From Candidatus Altimarinota bacterium (GTDB lineage: Bacteria > Patescibacteriota > Gracilibacteria > UBA4473): DNA of 64,000 nucleotides. Numbering within the stretch: the stretch's first letter is position 1; each line of letters starts with the position of its first letter. A program made the translations under genes and the position numbers. Below, in pieces: positions 54,232 to 63,042 of this stretch. Location: contig JAIPJB010000003.1 in the NCBI GenBank assembly GCA_021734395.1, positions 62,001 through 126,000 of the forward strand, read 5' to 3'. Under the pieces are notes generated by a model. That model saw only the letters and a program-made list of their open reading frames with translations. It did not search any database and had not been told where the DNA came from.

Positions 54232-55305
54232 ATGGAAAAAGAACTCCTCGATCGTCTTGCTCAGCTCCAAGAAAAATATTTTTCACTCCAGAAGCATTTG
54301 CATCTGGATAAAAAAAGAGCCGAGCTGGAAAAACGGCGGGGAGAAATGAACCAGCCTGATTTTTGGGGCGACCAAGAAAAAGCCCAAAAAACATCTCAAA
54401 AGGCCGCTCATTTGGAAAAGTTTATAGAGCAATGGAAAGGTATCGAAAGCAATCTCAAAGCACTTCCCGAACTCATCGAATCGGCAAATGAAACAGAACA
54501 AAAAGAATTGCAGCAGGAAGTGGAACGATTGGAAGAGCAGATCCAAAAAGGAGAAACCGAACTCCTGCTTTCTGGTCCATATGACCAAGGAGGAGTTATC
54601 CTCTCACTGCATGTCGGAAATGGCGGACAAGATGCCGAAGACTTTACCCACATACTCGAACGAATGTATCTGAGGTTTTGTGAGAAAAAAGAATGGAAGA
54701 CTCATATTTTGGACGAATCCCCCTCCGAAAGTGGTCTCAAGTCTGCAACCATTGAAATAAATGGTACTCTGGCTTACGGACTCCTCAAGAGTGAACATGG
54801 TGTCCATCGACTTATTCGACTCTCCCCTTTCAATGCCAAAAATCTCCGTCAGACTTCTTTTACGAGAGTAGAAATATTACCACTCATAGACAATGAAGCC
54901 GAGATTCAAATCGATGAAAAAGATTTGAGGATTGATGTTTTTCGATCATCTGGATGTGGCGGACAAAGCGTCAACACAACCGACTCTGCTGTACGCATAA
55001 CCTATCTTCCACTCAATTTGGTCGTCACCTGTCAGAACGAAAAGTCACAGTTGCAGAACAAGCAATCGGCAATGAAGGTGCTGAAATCTCGATTACTGCA
55101 ACTCAAACTTGAGCAACGCGCTGAAAAATTCGAGGAAATCCGCGGAGAGCTGATGGAAAGTTCTTTTGGTTCACAGATTCGAACCTACACTCTCCAACCC
55201 TATAAGCTCGTAAAAGATCATCGTACTGACTGCGAACACCCAAATCCCGAAGCTGTTTTCAACGGAGATTTGGAAGATTTTATTGATGCATTTCTCCAGA
55301 AATAG
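54232..55305 (+). CDS. prfB: Peptide chain release factor 2
   Basis: 357 aa. The SPF stop-codon-recognition tripeptide (LSPF, 198-200) identifies RF2, reading UAA and UGA. The peptidyl-hydrolysis GGQ is at 243-245 in SSGCGGQSVN (usually SSGAGGQHVN). The frame is continuous from the start; there is no in-frame UGA and hence no programmed +1 frameshift. Its presence fits UGA as a stop codon in this organism. The 3' end overlaps the small convergent ORF at 55280 by 26 nt. Confidence 0.97.
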   Translation: MEKELLDRLAQLQEKYFSLQKHLHLDKKRAELEKRRGEMNQPDFWGDQEKAQKTSQKAAHLEKFIEQWKGIESNLKALPELIESANETEQKELQQEVERLEEQIQKGETELLLSGPYDQGGVILSLHVGNGGQDAEDFTHILERMYLRFCEKKEWKTHILDESPSESGLKSATIEINGTLAYGLLKSEHGVHRLIRLSPFNAKNLRQTSFTRVEILPLIDNEAEIQIDEKDLRIDVFRSSGCGGQSVNTTDSAVRITYLPLNLVVTCQNEKSQLQNKQSAMKVLKSRLLQLKLEQRAEKFEEIRGELMESSFGSQIRTYTLQPYKLVKDHRTDCEHPNPEAVFNGDLEDFIDAFLQK

Positions 55306-55513
55306 ATTTCGCAACCTTATCTTTTATAGCAGAAACCATTTCCTCGTCTATACAAATTGAACCTCCTTCTGAAATTTCAGCTGATACATCTGCCGAAATC
55401 CCGAGAGCAAAAAGACGTATCTCTGTATCAGAGACTCGTCTTTCATCAGCTTCAATAACTTCGACCACTCCATCGATAGTTACCGTTTCGTTCTTTGAAA
55501 ATTCTCTCTCCAT
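55280..55513 (-). CDS. Small acidic protein, unknown function
   Basis: 77 aa (MEREFSKNETVTIDGVVEVI). Regular alternation suggests a small alpha/beta protein. It is acidic with one Cys and no motif I know. It converges on prfB with a 26-nt overlap, and there is no Shine-Dalgarno, so it could be spurious. The codon pattern and protein-like composition favour a real gene. Confidence 0.45.
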   Translation of the reverse strand: MEREFSKNETVTIDGVVEVIEADERRVSDTEIRLFALGISADVSAEISEGGSICIDEEMVSAIKDKVAKSISGEMHQ

Positions 55514-55587
55514 AAAAATATTTTTTACGTAGCTTATTAGCTAGTTTTTTTATAAAATGTCAAATAAAAAGGGAAAAATACAATATA

Positions 55588-56043
55588 TCAACTTTTGTGA
55601 AAATTTCCCCCTCCGTCGATCTCAAGCGCCCTATACAACTGCTCAAGCGTCATCAAACGTGCTAAATTGCGTGTCCATACCATCGGACCAAAGCTGATCT
55701 TTTTGTCAGCTCGATGAAGAATTTTGTCCGATAACCCATATGCTCCCCCGAGGACAATGTGTGCGGTTTCGTGATCCACAAAAATTTTCTTGAGAAATTG
55801 AGAAAATTCTATCGAGTTCATTTGTTCGCCTTTTTCATCGAGCGCAATAAGAAAGTCCTGCTGAACAATTTTTTTGTTCAATTAATCACCCTCTTTCTCT
55901 TTCGTCTTTTCCGGATCACGAACCCCCGCCTGAGGCAGAGCGAAAACTTTGGTCGAGCAACGAAAATTAATGCGCTTGAGAAGCTCTCTTTCTCGTTCTG
56001 TCATTTCATTTTCCTTTCCAAAAAAGAAGAGTTTTATTTTCAT
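55588..56043 (-). pseudogene. rlmH: rlmH split by an in-frame stop at a palindrome
   Basis: 23S rRNA pseudouridine-1915 N3-methyltransferase, in two pieces of one frame. The first ORF (56043 to 55882, 53 codons) starts MKIKLFFFGKENEMTERERE and ends at a TAA. The second (55881 to 55588, 97 aa) begins at the adjacent TTG with NKKIVQQDFLIALDEKG and carries the SPOUT motifs (IVLGGAYGLSD, LMTLEQLYRAL). Together they give about 150 residues, the family's normal length. The stop and TTG belong to palindrome A copy 7. A GAGGGTGAT just before could allow re-initiation and a two-chain enzyme; otherwise the gene is dead. Confidence 0.85.
55862..55880. repeat. Palindrome family A, copy 7 (inside rlmH)
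   Basis: TGAACAA and TTGTTCA (7 bp, perfect) around a T-run; the next bases add the TAA stop. Read on the minus strand it gives (stop)LNKKIVQ. Confidence 0.85.
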
Positions 56044-56073
56044 GGATTCTCACTGTACAATGCGACTCGTAAA

Positions 56074-56580
56074 ATGCGAAAATTTTTCTTGGGATTGTTG
56101 TGCTTGGTCTCTACAGGCTGTAGTGATACCGACAGTGGACTATTTCAGCAAGAACCGACTGATTCTTTTCGAGTTGAGAGTGAAAATTTTCATCTCGCGC
56201 TTCCTGAAGATTGGACGCGAGGAGAAGTCCCAGACAATTCCGAAGCTGTTTTTTTTGCTTACAAAGACCAGCAAAGCTTTGTCATTTTGCGAGCAAAAGG
56301 ACAGAGCCAAAATCTTGCCGAAAATCTCTGGGCGAACGCACAGAATGATTTCTATTTTTTTGAAGAAGTGGATTTTACCCCTGAAAAGTGGGTGTTTCAG
56401 GGCAAAATAGATCCGACCGATTCACTCCAACTCATAACACAAAAAGCTCTGGCTCTTCCTGACTCCAATACTTTTCTCTTGGGAAGCTGCTCTGTACCAA
56501 CACAAATAGAGGGCTCAGAATGCGAATCTATTCTCGATTCCTGGCAAATTTCAGTAGACAAAGAGCCCGAAGAAAAATAA
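56074..56580 (+). CDS. Lipoprotein, unknown function
   Basis: 168 aa from the ATG at 56074 (MRKFFLGLLCLVSTGCSDTD) with the lipobox STGC. The mature domain (NFHLALPEDWTRGEVPDNSE, FVILRAKGQSQNLAENLW) resembles the small alpha/beta domains of PsbP/DUF1795-like lipoproteins, though that is a weak match. The longer open frame from 55759 crosses rlmH antisense and is not coding. It is divergent from rlmH with only 30 nt between starts. Confidence 0.78.
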   Translation: MRKFFLGLLCLVSTGCSDTDSGLFQQEPTDSFRVESENFHLALPEDWTRGEVPDNSEAVFFAYKDQQSFVILRAKGQSQNLAENLWANAQNDFYFFEEVDFTPEKWVFQGKIDPTDSLQLITQKALALPDSNTFLLGSCSVPTQIEGSECESILDSWQISVDKEPEEK

Positions 56581-56755
56581 ACTCCGTGCGTTCTTTGCGA
56601 ACTTTTGCCCTATCCGTGAATACGGGGAAGTCCAAGAAAAAGAGACTTGAACGTACGTAGCCAGTGAAAGCCGTTTCTTTTCCTGGGCATTCCGTATAAA
56701 CGAGAAGAGCGATCACAGAGTATGGCGAAATCCACCTCAGGCGGAAAAGCCCAAC

Positions 56756-56774
56756 GAAGTGATCCAGCGACGAC
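56756..56774 (+). repeat. 19-bp direct repeat before tRNA-Cys
   Basis: GAAGTGATCCAGCGACGAC abuts the first base of tRNA-Cys. A near-identical 19-mer (two differences) abuts tRNA-Leu at 56921-56939. Confidence 0.85.
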
Positions 56775-56848
56775 GGCGCCATGGCGGAGTGGTTACGCAG
56801 AGGCCTGCAAAGCCTTTTACTCCGGTTCGATCCCGGATGGCGCCTCCA
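56775..56848 (+). tRNA. tRNA-Cys(GCA)
   Basis: 74-nt cloverleaf: acceptor GGCGCCA/TGGCGCC, anticodon loop CTGCAAA (anticodon GCA), TTCGATC loop, encoded CCA. It is the first of a two-tRNA cluster with tRNA-Leu. Confidence 0.96.
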
Positions 56849-56920
56849 TTTTGTTCTTTTGAATTTTCCCACGAGCATAGGGACGTCTCGCCTTGAGCGA
56901 GCATCTCCATGCGAGTGAGA

Positions 56921-56939
56921 GAAGTGATCCAACGACAAC
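56921..56939 (+). repeat. 19-bp direct repeat before tRNA-Leu
   Basis: GAAGTGATCCAACGACAAC ends at the base preceding tRNA-Leu; partner of 56756-56774. Confidence 0.85.
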
Positions 56940-57028
56940 GCTCGGGTGGTGGAATGGTAGACACGAGGGACTTAAAATCCCTTGCCTTCTCTGATGGCGT
57001 GCGGGTTCGAGTCCCGCCCCGAGCACCA
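56940..57028 (+). tRNA. tRNA-Leu(TAA)
   Basis: Class II tRNA: acceptor GCTCGGG/CCCGAGC, anticodon loop CTTAAAA (anticodon TAA), long variable arm, TTCGAGT loop, A73 and CCA encoded. The antiporter gene starts 6 nt after it. Confidence 0.96.
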
Positions 57029-57033
57029 TACTC

Positions 57034-58131
57034 ATGATCTTCTTTTCTATTCTCTCTCTCTTCGGACTCCTGCTGATTTTTTATTGGCTGGCTAAAATAT
57101 GCGACGAGTATTTCGTCGGTAGTTTGGAAATTATCACTCAAAAACTCAAAATCTCTGAAGATGTCGCCGGAGCGAGTTTTATGGCAGTTGGATCTAGTGC
57201 CCCAGAACTTTTTACGGCTATTATCGCCCTCACCAAAGTGGGATCAGAAAATATTGGTGCGGGAACCATTGTCGGATCAGCCATTTTTAATGTCTTGGTT
57301 ATTATTGGTGCTTCCGCGCTCGTACACAAAACTCTCCTCAACTGGAGAACGATTATTCGGGATGTGGGATTTTATATGATCACCCTGACACTTCTTTTGT
57401 TTACTTTTTGGGATGGAGAAATCACCCGAAATGAAGCCTTCTGGTATTTAGCTCTCTACGCTTTGTACATCTTTGTTCTTTCTCAGTGGAAAAAATGGAT
57501 TCCAGCGCATTTTCAGGTTTCTCAAACTCGGATCAACGCTGCCGAAAAAAAGAAAAGTATTGCTGAGTATTGGGCCGGTTTGCGTTGGATAGAAAAAGGA
57601 ACCAATTTTCTCTTTTCTCATCTCATTCCTGATCCTGACAAAAAGCGACATCTCTATGGCATAACTTTTACTATATCAGTAGTACTGATTGCCATTTTGA
57701 GTTGGGCGATGATAGAGCTCGCTGTTTTTCTCGCACATAATTTTGGTATTCCTCAGGGGATTATCGCACTGACGGTTTTAGCAGCAGGAACTTCTATTCC
57801 GGATCTTTTGAGCTCGATTATTGCGTCCAAGCGCGGTGCCGGCGATATGGCTGTCAGCAATGCTCTGGGAAGCAATACATTCGACATTCTGATTGGCTTA
57901 GGACTCCCATGGCTCATATATATTTTTTGGAAAGGAGGAACCGTGGATGTCGGGACAGAAAATCTTTTTTCATCGGCTATTTTGCTTTTTGCAACCGTTA
58001 TTCTTTTTGCGGCTATTGCGATCGGAAAACGGTTTCAGATATCCAAACCCGAAGGAATTTTTCTCATTTTGATTTATATTTTCTACTTGTGTTCTGCTAT
58101 TCTGATGACGATATACCCTGACCTATTGTAA
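57034..58131 (+). CDS. Na+/Ca2+ exchanger (CaCA family)
   Basis: 365 aa, about ten membrane helices in two homologous halves. The alpha repeats GASFMAVGSSAPELFTAIIA and LAAGTSIPDLLSSIIASKRG carry the acidic Glu and Asp that bind the cation, and GSNTFDILIGLGLPW follows. It belongs to the YrbG/K+-dependent exchanger type, probably extruding Ca2+ against Na+ or H+. It starts 6 nt after tRNA-Leu and so may be co-transcribed with the tRNA pair; argS follows by 4 nt. Confidence 0.95.
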   Translation: MIFFSILSLFGLLLIFYWLAKICDEYFVGSLEIITQKLKISEDVAGASFMAVGSSAPELFTAIIALTKVGSENIGAGTIVGSAIFNVLVIIGASALVHKTLLNWRTIIRDVGFYMITLTLLLFTFWDGEITRNEAFWYLALYALYIFVLSQWKKWIPAHFQVSQTRINAAEKKKSIAEYWAGLRWIEKGTNFLFSHLIPDPDKKRHLYGITFTISVVLIAILSWAMIELAVFLAHNFGIPQGIIALTVLAAGTSIPDLLSSIIASKRGAGDMAVSNALGSNTFDILIGLGLPWLIYIFWKGGTVDVGTENLFSSAILLFATVILFAAIAIGKRFQISKPEGIFLILIYIFYLCSAILMTIYPDLL

Positions 58132-58135
58132 ATCC

Positions 58136-59821
58136 ATGCAAGAGCTTGTGCGGCAGTATTTGACCCGATCTTGGGACGCTGAAAAAGCAGAAAGAATTCA
58201 GTTTTCAGCCGTTCCCAAAGGGCAATTTGGCGATCTGGCTTTGAGTTTTTTTGAACTCGCAAAGACAGAGAATGTTTCTCCTGTCCAAATCGCACAGGAA
58301 GTACAAAAAATATTGACAGGATCGAATTTCGTAGAAGAAACCAAAGGAGTCGGCCCATATCTCAACATTTCTTTCGACTTGAACACATTTTTTGTTCAAG
58401 TGTTAAATACCCCTCTCTACACCGAATTTTCGAAGGGAAAAACTATTGTTCTCGAATTCTCGGGTCCTAATACCAATAAGCCCCTGCACCTCGGACACAT
58501 GCGCAATCATGCTCTGGGCATCGCTGTGGCCAATCTGCTCGGGCAATCCGGCGCGACCGTACACCGAGTCAATATTATCAATGATCGTGGCGTCCATATC
58601 TGCAAATCCATGCTGGCTTACCAGCGCTGGGGACAAGATGAAACCCCTGAAAAAACCGGCGAAAAACCAGACCATTTTGTAGGACGGTACTATGTAAAAT
58701 TTGAGCAGGAAGCCAAAAAGGATGAATCGCTCAAAAATGAAATACAAAATATGCTGGTTCAATGGGAATCGGGTGATCCGAAAGTCCGAGAGCTGTGGGA
58801 AAAGATGAGTCACTGGGCTCTTACCGGACACGAAAAAACATACGCGAGACAAGGTGTAGAATTCGAAAAAGAATACCGAGAATCAGAACACTACCAGTCT
58901 GGTGTTGAAGCAGTTCAAGAAGGATTCAAAAAAGGAGTCTTTCAAAAACGAGAAGACGGGACTCTTTTTATTGATTTAAGCGAAGAAGGTCTGGATGAAA
59001 AAGTGGTTCTACGAGCCGACGGGACCGCTATCTACCTCACGCAGGATATCGGACTGGCAAAGTTGCGGTACGATGAATTTCATCCCGATGAAATGATTTA
59101 TGTCGTGGCCGATGAGCAAAACTATCATTTTCAGGTACTCTTTTTGTGTCTGGAAAAACTCGGCTTACTCGATAAAAAACATCTGCATCATCTGGGTTAT
59201 GGTCTGGTCAATCTGCCTCATGGACGAATGAAGTCTCGAGAAGGAACGGTTGTAGATGCCGATAACCTGATGGATGACCTGTCGAATCTCGCACTCACGG
59301 AAATCAAAAAACGAAATCCTGATCTGAGTCAAAACGAAGCCCAAAAAATCGCCGAACAGATCATGAATGCCGCCTGGAAATTTTATCTGCTCACGACCAA
59401 TCCCCGAAAAACCATCACTTTTAATCCCGAGCAATCGATTGCTTTCGAAGGCGCAACAGGTCCATATCTGCAGTACGCAGGAGTGAGAATGAAATCAATC
59501 TTCAAAAAAGCAGGATCATCACTTGAGTCCAACAAAGAAAGTGTGGGCTTTCTTGAGAAAGCAGAAAAACCACTCGGACGGAAAATATTGGAATTTCCAG
59601 ACGTTTTGGATCGATCCGCCGAGCAAAAAAATCCCACCTACTTAGTCACCTATTTGCTGGAATTGGCTCAAACTTGGTCGAGTTATTACAGTGAACATTC
59701 AATCTTGAAAGCCGAAACCGACGACCTCAAAAAAGCGCGTCTGGCACTGGCTCACAAAGTATATAACGTTTTAGAAGCAGGACTCGGAATTTTAGGAATC
59801 GAGATTCCAGAAGTAATGTAA
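58136..59821 (+). CDS. argS: Arginyl-tRNA synthetase
   Basis: 561 aa. The N-terminal Add1 domain (1-95), the HIGH signature as HLGH (118-121, in GPNTNKPLHLGHMRN), the KMSKS equivalent MKSREG (near 365) and the DALR anticodon-binding C-terminus (EFPDVLDRSAEQKNPTYLVT) are all present. Palindrome A copy 8 is translated as LNTFFVQ (82-88) in the Add1-catalytic junction. The gene is 4 nt behind the exchanger gene. Confidence 0.97.
   Translation: MQELVRQYLTRSWDAEKAERIQFSAVPKGQFGDLALSFFELAKTENVSPVQIAQEVQKILTGSNFVEETKGVGPYLNISFDLNTFFVQVLNTPLYTEFSKGKTIVLEFSGPNTNKPLHLGHMRNHALGIAVANLLGQSGATVHRVNIINDRGVHICKSMLAYQRWGQDETPEKTGEKPDHFVGRYYVKFEQEAKKDESLKNEIQNMLVQWESGDPKVRELWEKMSHWALTGHEKTYARQGVEFEKEYRESEHYQSGVEAVQEGFKKGVFQKREDGTLFIDLSEEGLDEKVVLRADGTAIYLTQDIGLAKLRYDEFHPDEMIYVVADEQNYHFQVLFLCLEKLGLLDKKHLHHLGYGLVNLPHGRMKSREGTVVDADNLMDDLSNLALTEIKKRNPDLSQNEAQKIAEQIMNAAWKFYLLTTNPRKTITFNPEQSIAFEGATGPYLQYAGVRMKSIFKKAGSSLESNKESVGFLEKAEKPLGRKILEFPDVLDRSAEQKNPTYLVTYLLELAQTWSSYYSEHSILKAETDDLKKARLALAHKVYNVLEAGLGILGIEIPEVM
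58378..58400. repeat. Palindrome family A, copy 8 (inside argS)
   Basis: CTTGAACA and TGTTCAAG (8 bp, perfect) around CATTTTT. Read on the plus strand in frame as LNTFFVQV. It is the only copy inside a plus-strand gene, yet still has the T-run on the + strand. Confidence 0.87.
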
Positions 59822-59822
59822 A

Positions 59823-60701
59823 TTATTCCTGAGAAAATATTTGTCGCAGTGCTTTTTTGGCGATTTCAGCGGAATGCTTCTGAATGCTTTCTTCTTCTAA
59901 TTGAGCAAAAGCCGCATCTACACAAGATTGAAGATCCTCTGTCATACCAGGATCTTCCGAAAATTCAGATGCTTTTTCCCATTCGACCGATGAAAGCTCT
60001 GAAGGATCAATACTGAGAGATGGCTTCTCTTTGGAGAAAATAAAACCCATAGAAAGCGCTCTGGTTCGTTTTTGAGTTCGATCTCCTAAAGGATACCCAT
60101 CATCATTATAAAAAGCCGTAGGCACCAAGTAAATCGTGTCTGGGTCATTTATTTGGTTCGCCTCTGCCCACCGATTAAGCTCGTGTACAGTCCCCTGCCA
60201 CACGTCAATCGAAAAAGAAGGGGTCTCTTCTCCGTGTCGCAATTCTTCATTGATTTCTAGAGCCGTATTGACCAGAGCTGTATTGTCTTCATTCCGTACC
60301 TTGGATCCATTCTGAAAATATAACTGCTTCGCGACTCCGTGCGCAGAAGCCGAATATTTTCCTGGATCAATTTTTTTTTCGGATGAGCGCTTCTGGAGAA
60401 GCATCTCTTTTCCATGAAAAAGAAGCGTCGTCACTACGAGATAACGGAGTCCTTTTTCTCGCGCTTCTGCGCGGGAAACATCTTCCTCGTGTACATTTTT
60501 TCCTTCTTCGGTCGTGCAAAAAACAATTTCTTCATTCTTTTCTGCTGTTTTTTCTGTATTCGAAAAAGGAATCGGCTGAATCTTACAAATTTCTCCATTC
60601 AGAAGCGAATACTCTATGTCACATAATTTTTTCCCTTCTGGATCATATAATGATGATTTTTCTCGAAGCACTTCTCGCGCTTCTCTTTCTTTGTTCTCCA
60701 T
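59823..60701 (-). CDS. Nudix-like hydrolase domain protein
   Basis: 292 aa. The central part (LRYLVVTTLLFHGKEMLLQK, KIDPGKYSASAHGVAKQLY, then ALEINEELRHG) follows the Nudix/IPP-isomerase fold, with ALEINEELR in place of the RExxEExG core, so catalytic competence is uncertain. The N-terminal 75 residues and C-terminal 60 residues are not recognised. It may act on a nucleotide or isoprenoid diphosphate. It converges on argS with one base between. Confidence 0.7.
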   Translation of the reverse strand: MENKEREAREVLREKSSLYDPEGKKLCDIEYSLLNGEICKIQPIPFSNTEKTAEKNEEIVFCTTEEGKNVHEEDVSRAEAREKGLRYLVVTTLLFHGKEMLLQKRSSEKKIDPGKYSASAHGVAKQLYFQNGSKVRNEDNTALVNTALEINEELRHGEETPSFSIDVWQGTVHELNRWAEANQINDPDTIYLVPTAFYNDDGYPLGDRTQKRTRALSMGFIFSKEKPSLSIDPSELSSVEWEKASEFSEDPGMTEDLQSCVDAAFAQLEEESIQKHSAEIAKKALRQIFSQE

Positions 60702-60741
60702 CTCCTTATTATAACATAAAAAACAAAAAAAGTCTATCCAC

Positions 60742-63042
60742 CTACAACAAAAACTTCGGTGGTTTCATATTTTCTATTTTTTCCAGAATCTTCAGGTCTT
60801 CGATTTTTATTTTTCCGATATACAGCGGCTCAAGTGTTTCCTCTTTTTTCATAAATTTTTCTACTTCCCGATGACCAGAAAAGTAGATATGATCTTTCGT
60901 AAATGCTCCCAATTTTCCTGAATCTGTCAGCCCGCGTTTAGCCTTCACGCACAATCTCCATGCCAAATCATCATTCAATTGATACGTATCTTTCAAGAAA
61001 TGAAACAGATCACAAAAAGACATTTTTTTTGCTAAATGAATCGCGATTACCTGGTAGGCGGGTTTCAGAAATTTATCCCCTAGTTCTAACCCCAAATTAT
61101 TTTGATTCCAGATAGCGATTCCCTCCTCTATCTTCAAATATCCGGCAGTACCGCGCTCAAAAATACGAAAGGGCTGTAGCTTCCCATTTTCAAAACGAAA
61201 TACATGCGTGCCGATTTCATGAACCAAGAGCGCTTTTAATCTATTTTCTTGAAAACGAGCGCCTTTCTTGAGTAAAATAACATTCCGCTTTGTCACTTGA
61301 ATATCAGAGACTGATTCCTCTATTTCTTTTATTTTCCAGTGCGAGAGCTTGTGATTTTTTAGGAATTCCCACAACAAATCCTTTGCCTGTTTGAGATCTA
61401 CTTCTTCACTTATATCATCCTTATTCTGATCGATATATTTTTTAAGAAAATCCAGCGCCTGACGATACATTCGATCACTGACATTGCCAAAAGTGCGCTT
61501 TGAAAAATCTGAAAAATCCTCTGATCCTACAGATTGAATCAAATCAATTTTTGCTTCGATCTCTCTGGCTTTTTCGATAAAAAGCGGATAGAGCACGTGA
61601 TCTACTTCGGGAAGTCGTTTTATGTCTCGTTTGAGAACTGAAAAATCCAAATCCTGTTCCCGGTACGAAAACCGAGGAGAAAACTCAGGATTTTCCAAAA
61701 ATAAACGCTTTTGTTCTTCTAGATTCCGAGGATTAATATAGGAGAGAAGCTTTATCTGCTCATCAACTTCACAGATCTTGTCATCAATATTGCGGATCAT
61801 CTTTTCGTCTACATGAGACGTAACAACCGAAGGTCCTTGTGGTGTGTGTTTCTTGTTGGGATCGATGTAAAAATCGGTCAAAAACTTTCCCGCCAAAATC
61901 AAATCTGCATCCCGAACCGTTCCTTTCTGAACAGGGATTTTGATACGTTTTCCAGCCAGAGAAACATCCAAAATCGATCCCGTATAAAATCGAGAAGTAA
62001 TCGTGTTTTCTTCCGCTGAAAGATCCACTCGCGCTTGAAGTGTCTGTGGTTTTTCAGCGTTGAGAATGACATTTTCACGAATACCAATAACCGGCTTCTG
62101 AGTGCTTTCTGTCTCAGTTGTTGCTTTTGGTGAAAAAAGTGTTTTCGCTACTTCCACGCCATCCTCAGGAGTAAGAACTTTTACGTCAGTAACTTTTTCC
62201 AGTCGAGTTTTGAGAGGGACTTTATTGGCAATCTGAATCTTTAATCCCGACCGAGCATTAATTTCGAGCACTTTTACTCCGGTTTTGGTAATCACTAAAT
62301 CCACCCCCAAAAAACCAATATGTGTCGACTGTTGGATTTTTGAGCCGGCATACAAAATTTCGTCCCAGAATGGCACCTGAAATCCGGTTGTAGGCTGACC
62401 ATTGGGCATTTTTCGAATATAATGAGAATATTGGGCTCCTCCAATAGTTTTTCCGGTTCCAATGTCGATTCCCAGAGCCACGGCTCCTACTTCCATGTTT
62501 GCTTTTCCCTCTGATTCATAGGTAGGAACTCGGAGCATAGCCAATACCGGCACCATATTAAAAACGATAACCCGAATATCAGGAAGACCTATATCGCTGA
62601 GTTTCCGAAAGTCAGGGTGAGGCTCTAATCGTTCCTCAAAAATAACCTGATCATACATTCCTGAAATTGAATATTTCCCATCCAAAATAGCGACACAATG
62701 GCGATATAAAAATTCCTGATCGATTTTTTTTCCCGAAGCAGTAACCCAAAATCTTCCCTGCTTCTGGACAATAACGAGAATCCCCGCTCCTCCATAGCCA
62801 CGATTTGGCTTGATTACAAAGCTATTGGGCAACGAGTCAAAAAAATCTGATGTGAGTTCATTGTGTTTCTGAACAACCTGATAAATCTTCGCCACACCAA
62901 TCCCCCGAGATTCGAGGAAGTGCTTGGTAAAAATTTTATTGTCGGCAAATTTTTTATTCGCATAGGAATTATATTTGGCAATGTAATCCAAATTACGGGA
63001 ATTAATTCCCAAAATTCCGGCAGCTTTCTTGAAAAAAGACAT
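60742..63042 (-). CDS. ATP-grasp ligase fused to a DUF1704 metallopeptidase-like domain
   Basis: 766 aa. Residues 1-295 are an ATP-grasp ligase of the alpha-L-glutamate-ligase-related type: FVIKPNRGYGGAG (K78, Gly-rich loop 81-87) and VKVLEINARSGL (E260, N262 for Mg-ATP). Residues 315-395 (PVIGIRENVILN, ARVDLSAEEN) faintly resemble the retropepsin-like RimK-associated protease domain with DTG changed to DLS. Residues 410-725 are DUF1704 with the zinc motif HEIGTH (608-613) and EEGIA (639-643), equal to the QEGLA motif of that family. The start overlaps the stop of the 7TM gene. It probably makes and/or trims an amino-acid or peptide tag. Confidence 0.88.
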   Translation of the reverse strand: MSFFKKAAGILGINSRNLDYIAKYNSYANKKFADNKIFTKHFLESRGIGVAKIYQVVQKHNELTSDFFDSLPNSFVIKPNRGYGGAGILVIVQKQGRFWVTASGKKIDQEFLYRHCVAILDGKYSISGMYDQVIFEERLEPHPDFRKLSDIGLPDIRVIVFNMVPVLAMLRVPTYESEGKANMEVGAVALGIDIGTGKTIGGAQYSHYIRKMPNGQPTTGFQVPFWDEILYAGSKIQQSTHIGFLGVDLVITKTGVKVLEINARSGLKIQIANKVPLKTRLEKVTDVKVLTPEDGVEVAKTLFSPKATTETESTQKPVIGIRENVILNAEKPQTLQARVDLSAEENTITSRFYTGSILDVSLAGKRIKIPVQKGTVRDADLILAGKFLTDFYIDPNKKHTPQGPSVVTSHVDEKMIRNIDDKICEVDEQIKLLSYINPRNLEEQKRLFLENPEFSPRFSYREQDLDFSVLKRDIKRLPEVDHVLYPLFIEKAREIEAKIDLIQSVGSEDFSDFSKRTFGNVSDRMYRQALDFLKKYIDQNKDDISEEVDLKQAKDLLWEFLKNHKLSHWKIKEIEESVSDIQVTKRNVILLKKGARFQENRLKALLVHEIGTHVFRFENGKLQPFRIFERGTAGYLKIEEGIAIWNQNNLGLELGDKFLKPAYQVIAIHLAKKMSFCDLFHFLKDTYQLNDDLAWRLCVKAKRGLTDSGKLGAFTKDHIYFSGHREVEKFMKKEETLEPLYIGKIKIEDLKILEKIENMKPPKFLL

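Noticed and set aside
54232..54400. Programmed +1 frameshift in prfB
   Set aside because: The RF2 frame is continuous from the ATG at 54232 with a family-length N-terminus; there is no in-frame UGA.
53017..55305. Possible reassignment of UGA (Gracilibacteria/Absconditabacteria code)
   Set aside because: ftsZ and others end in TGA at the family's normal C-terminus, RF2 is present, and no conserved protein needs a UGA read-through.
55759..56073. N-terminal extension of the lipoprotein at 56074
   Set aside because: The extension lies antisense to rlmH and would bury the lipobox; the ATG at 56074 gives a perfect lipoprotein signal.
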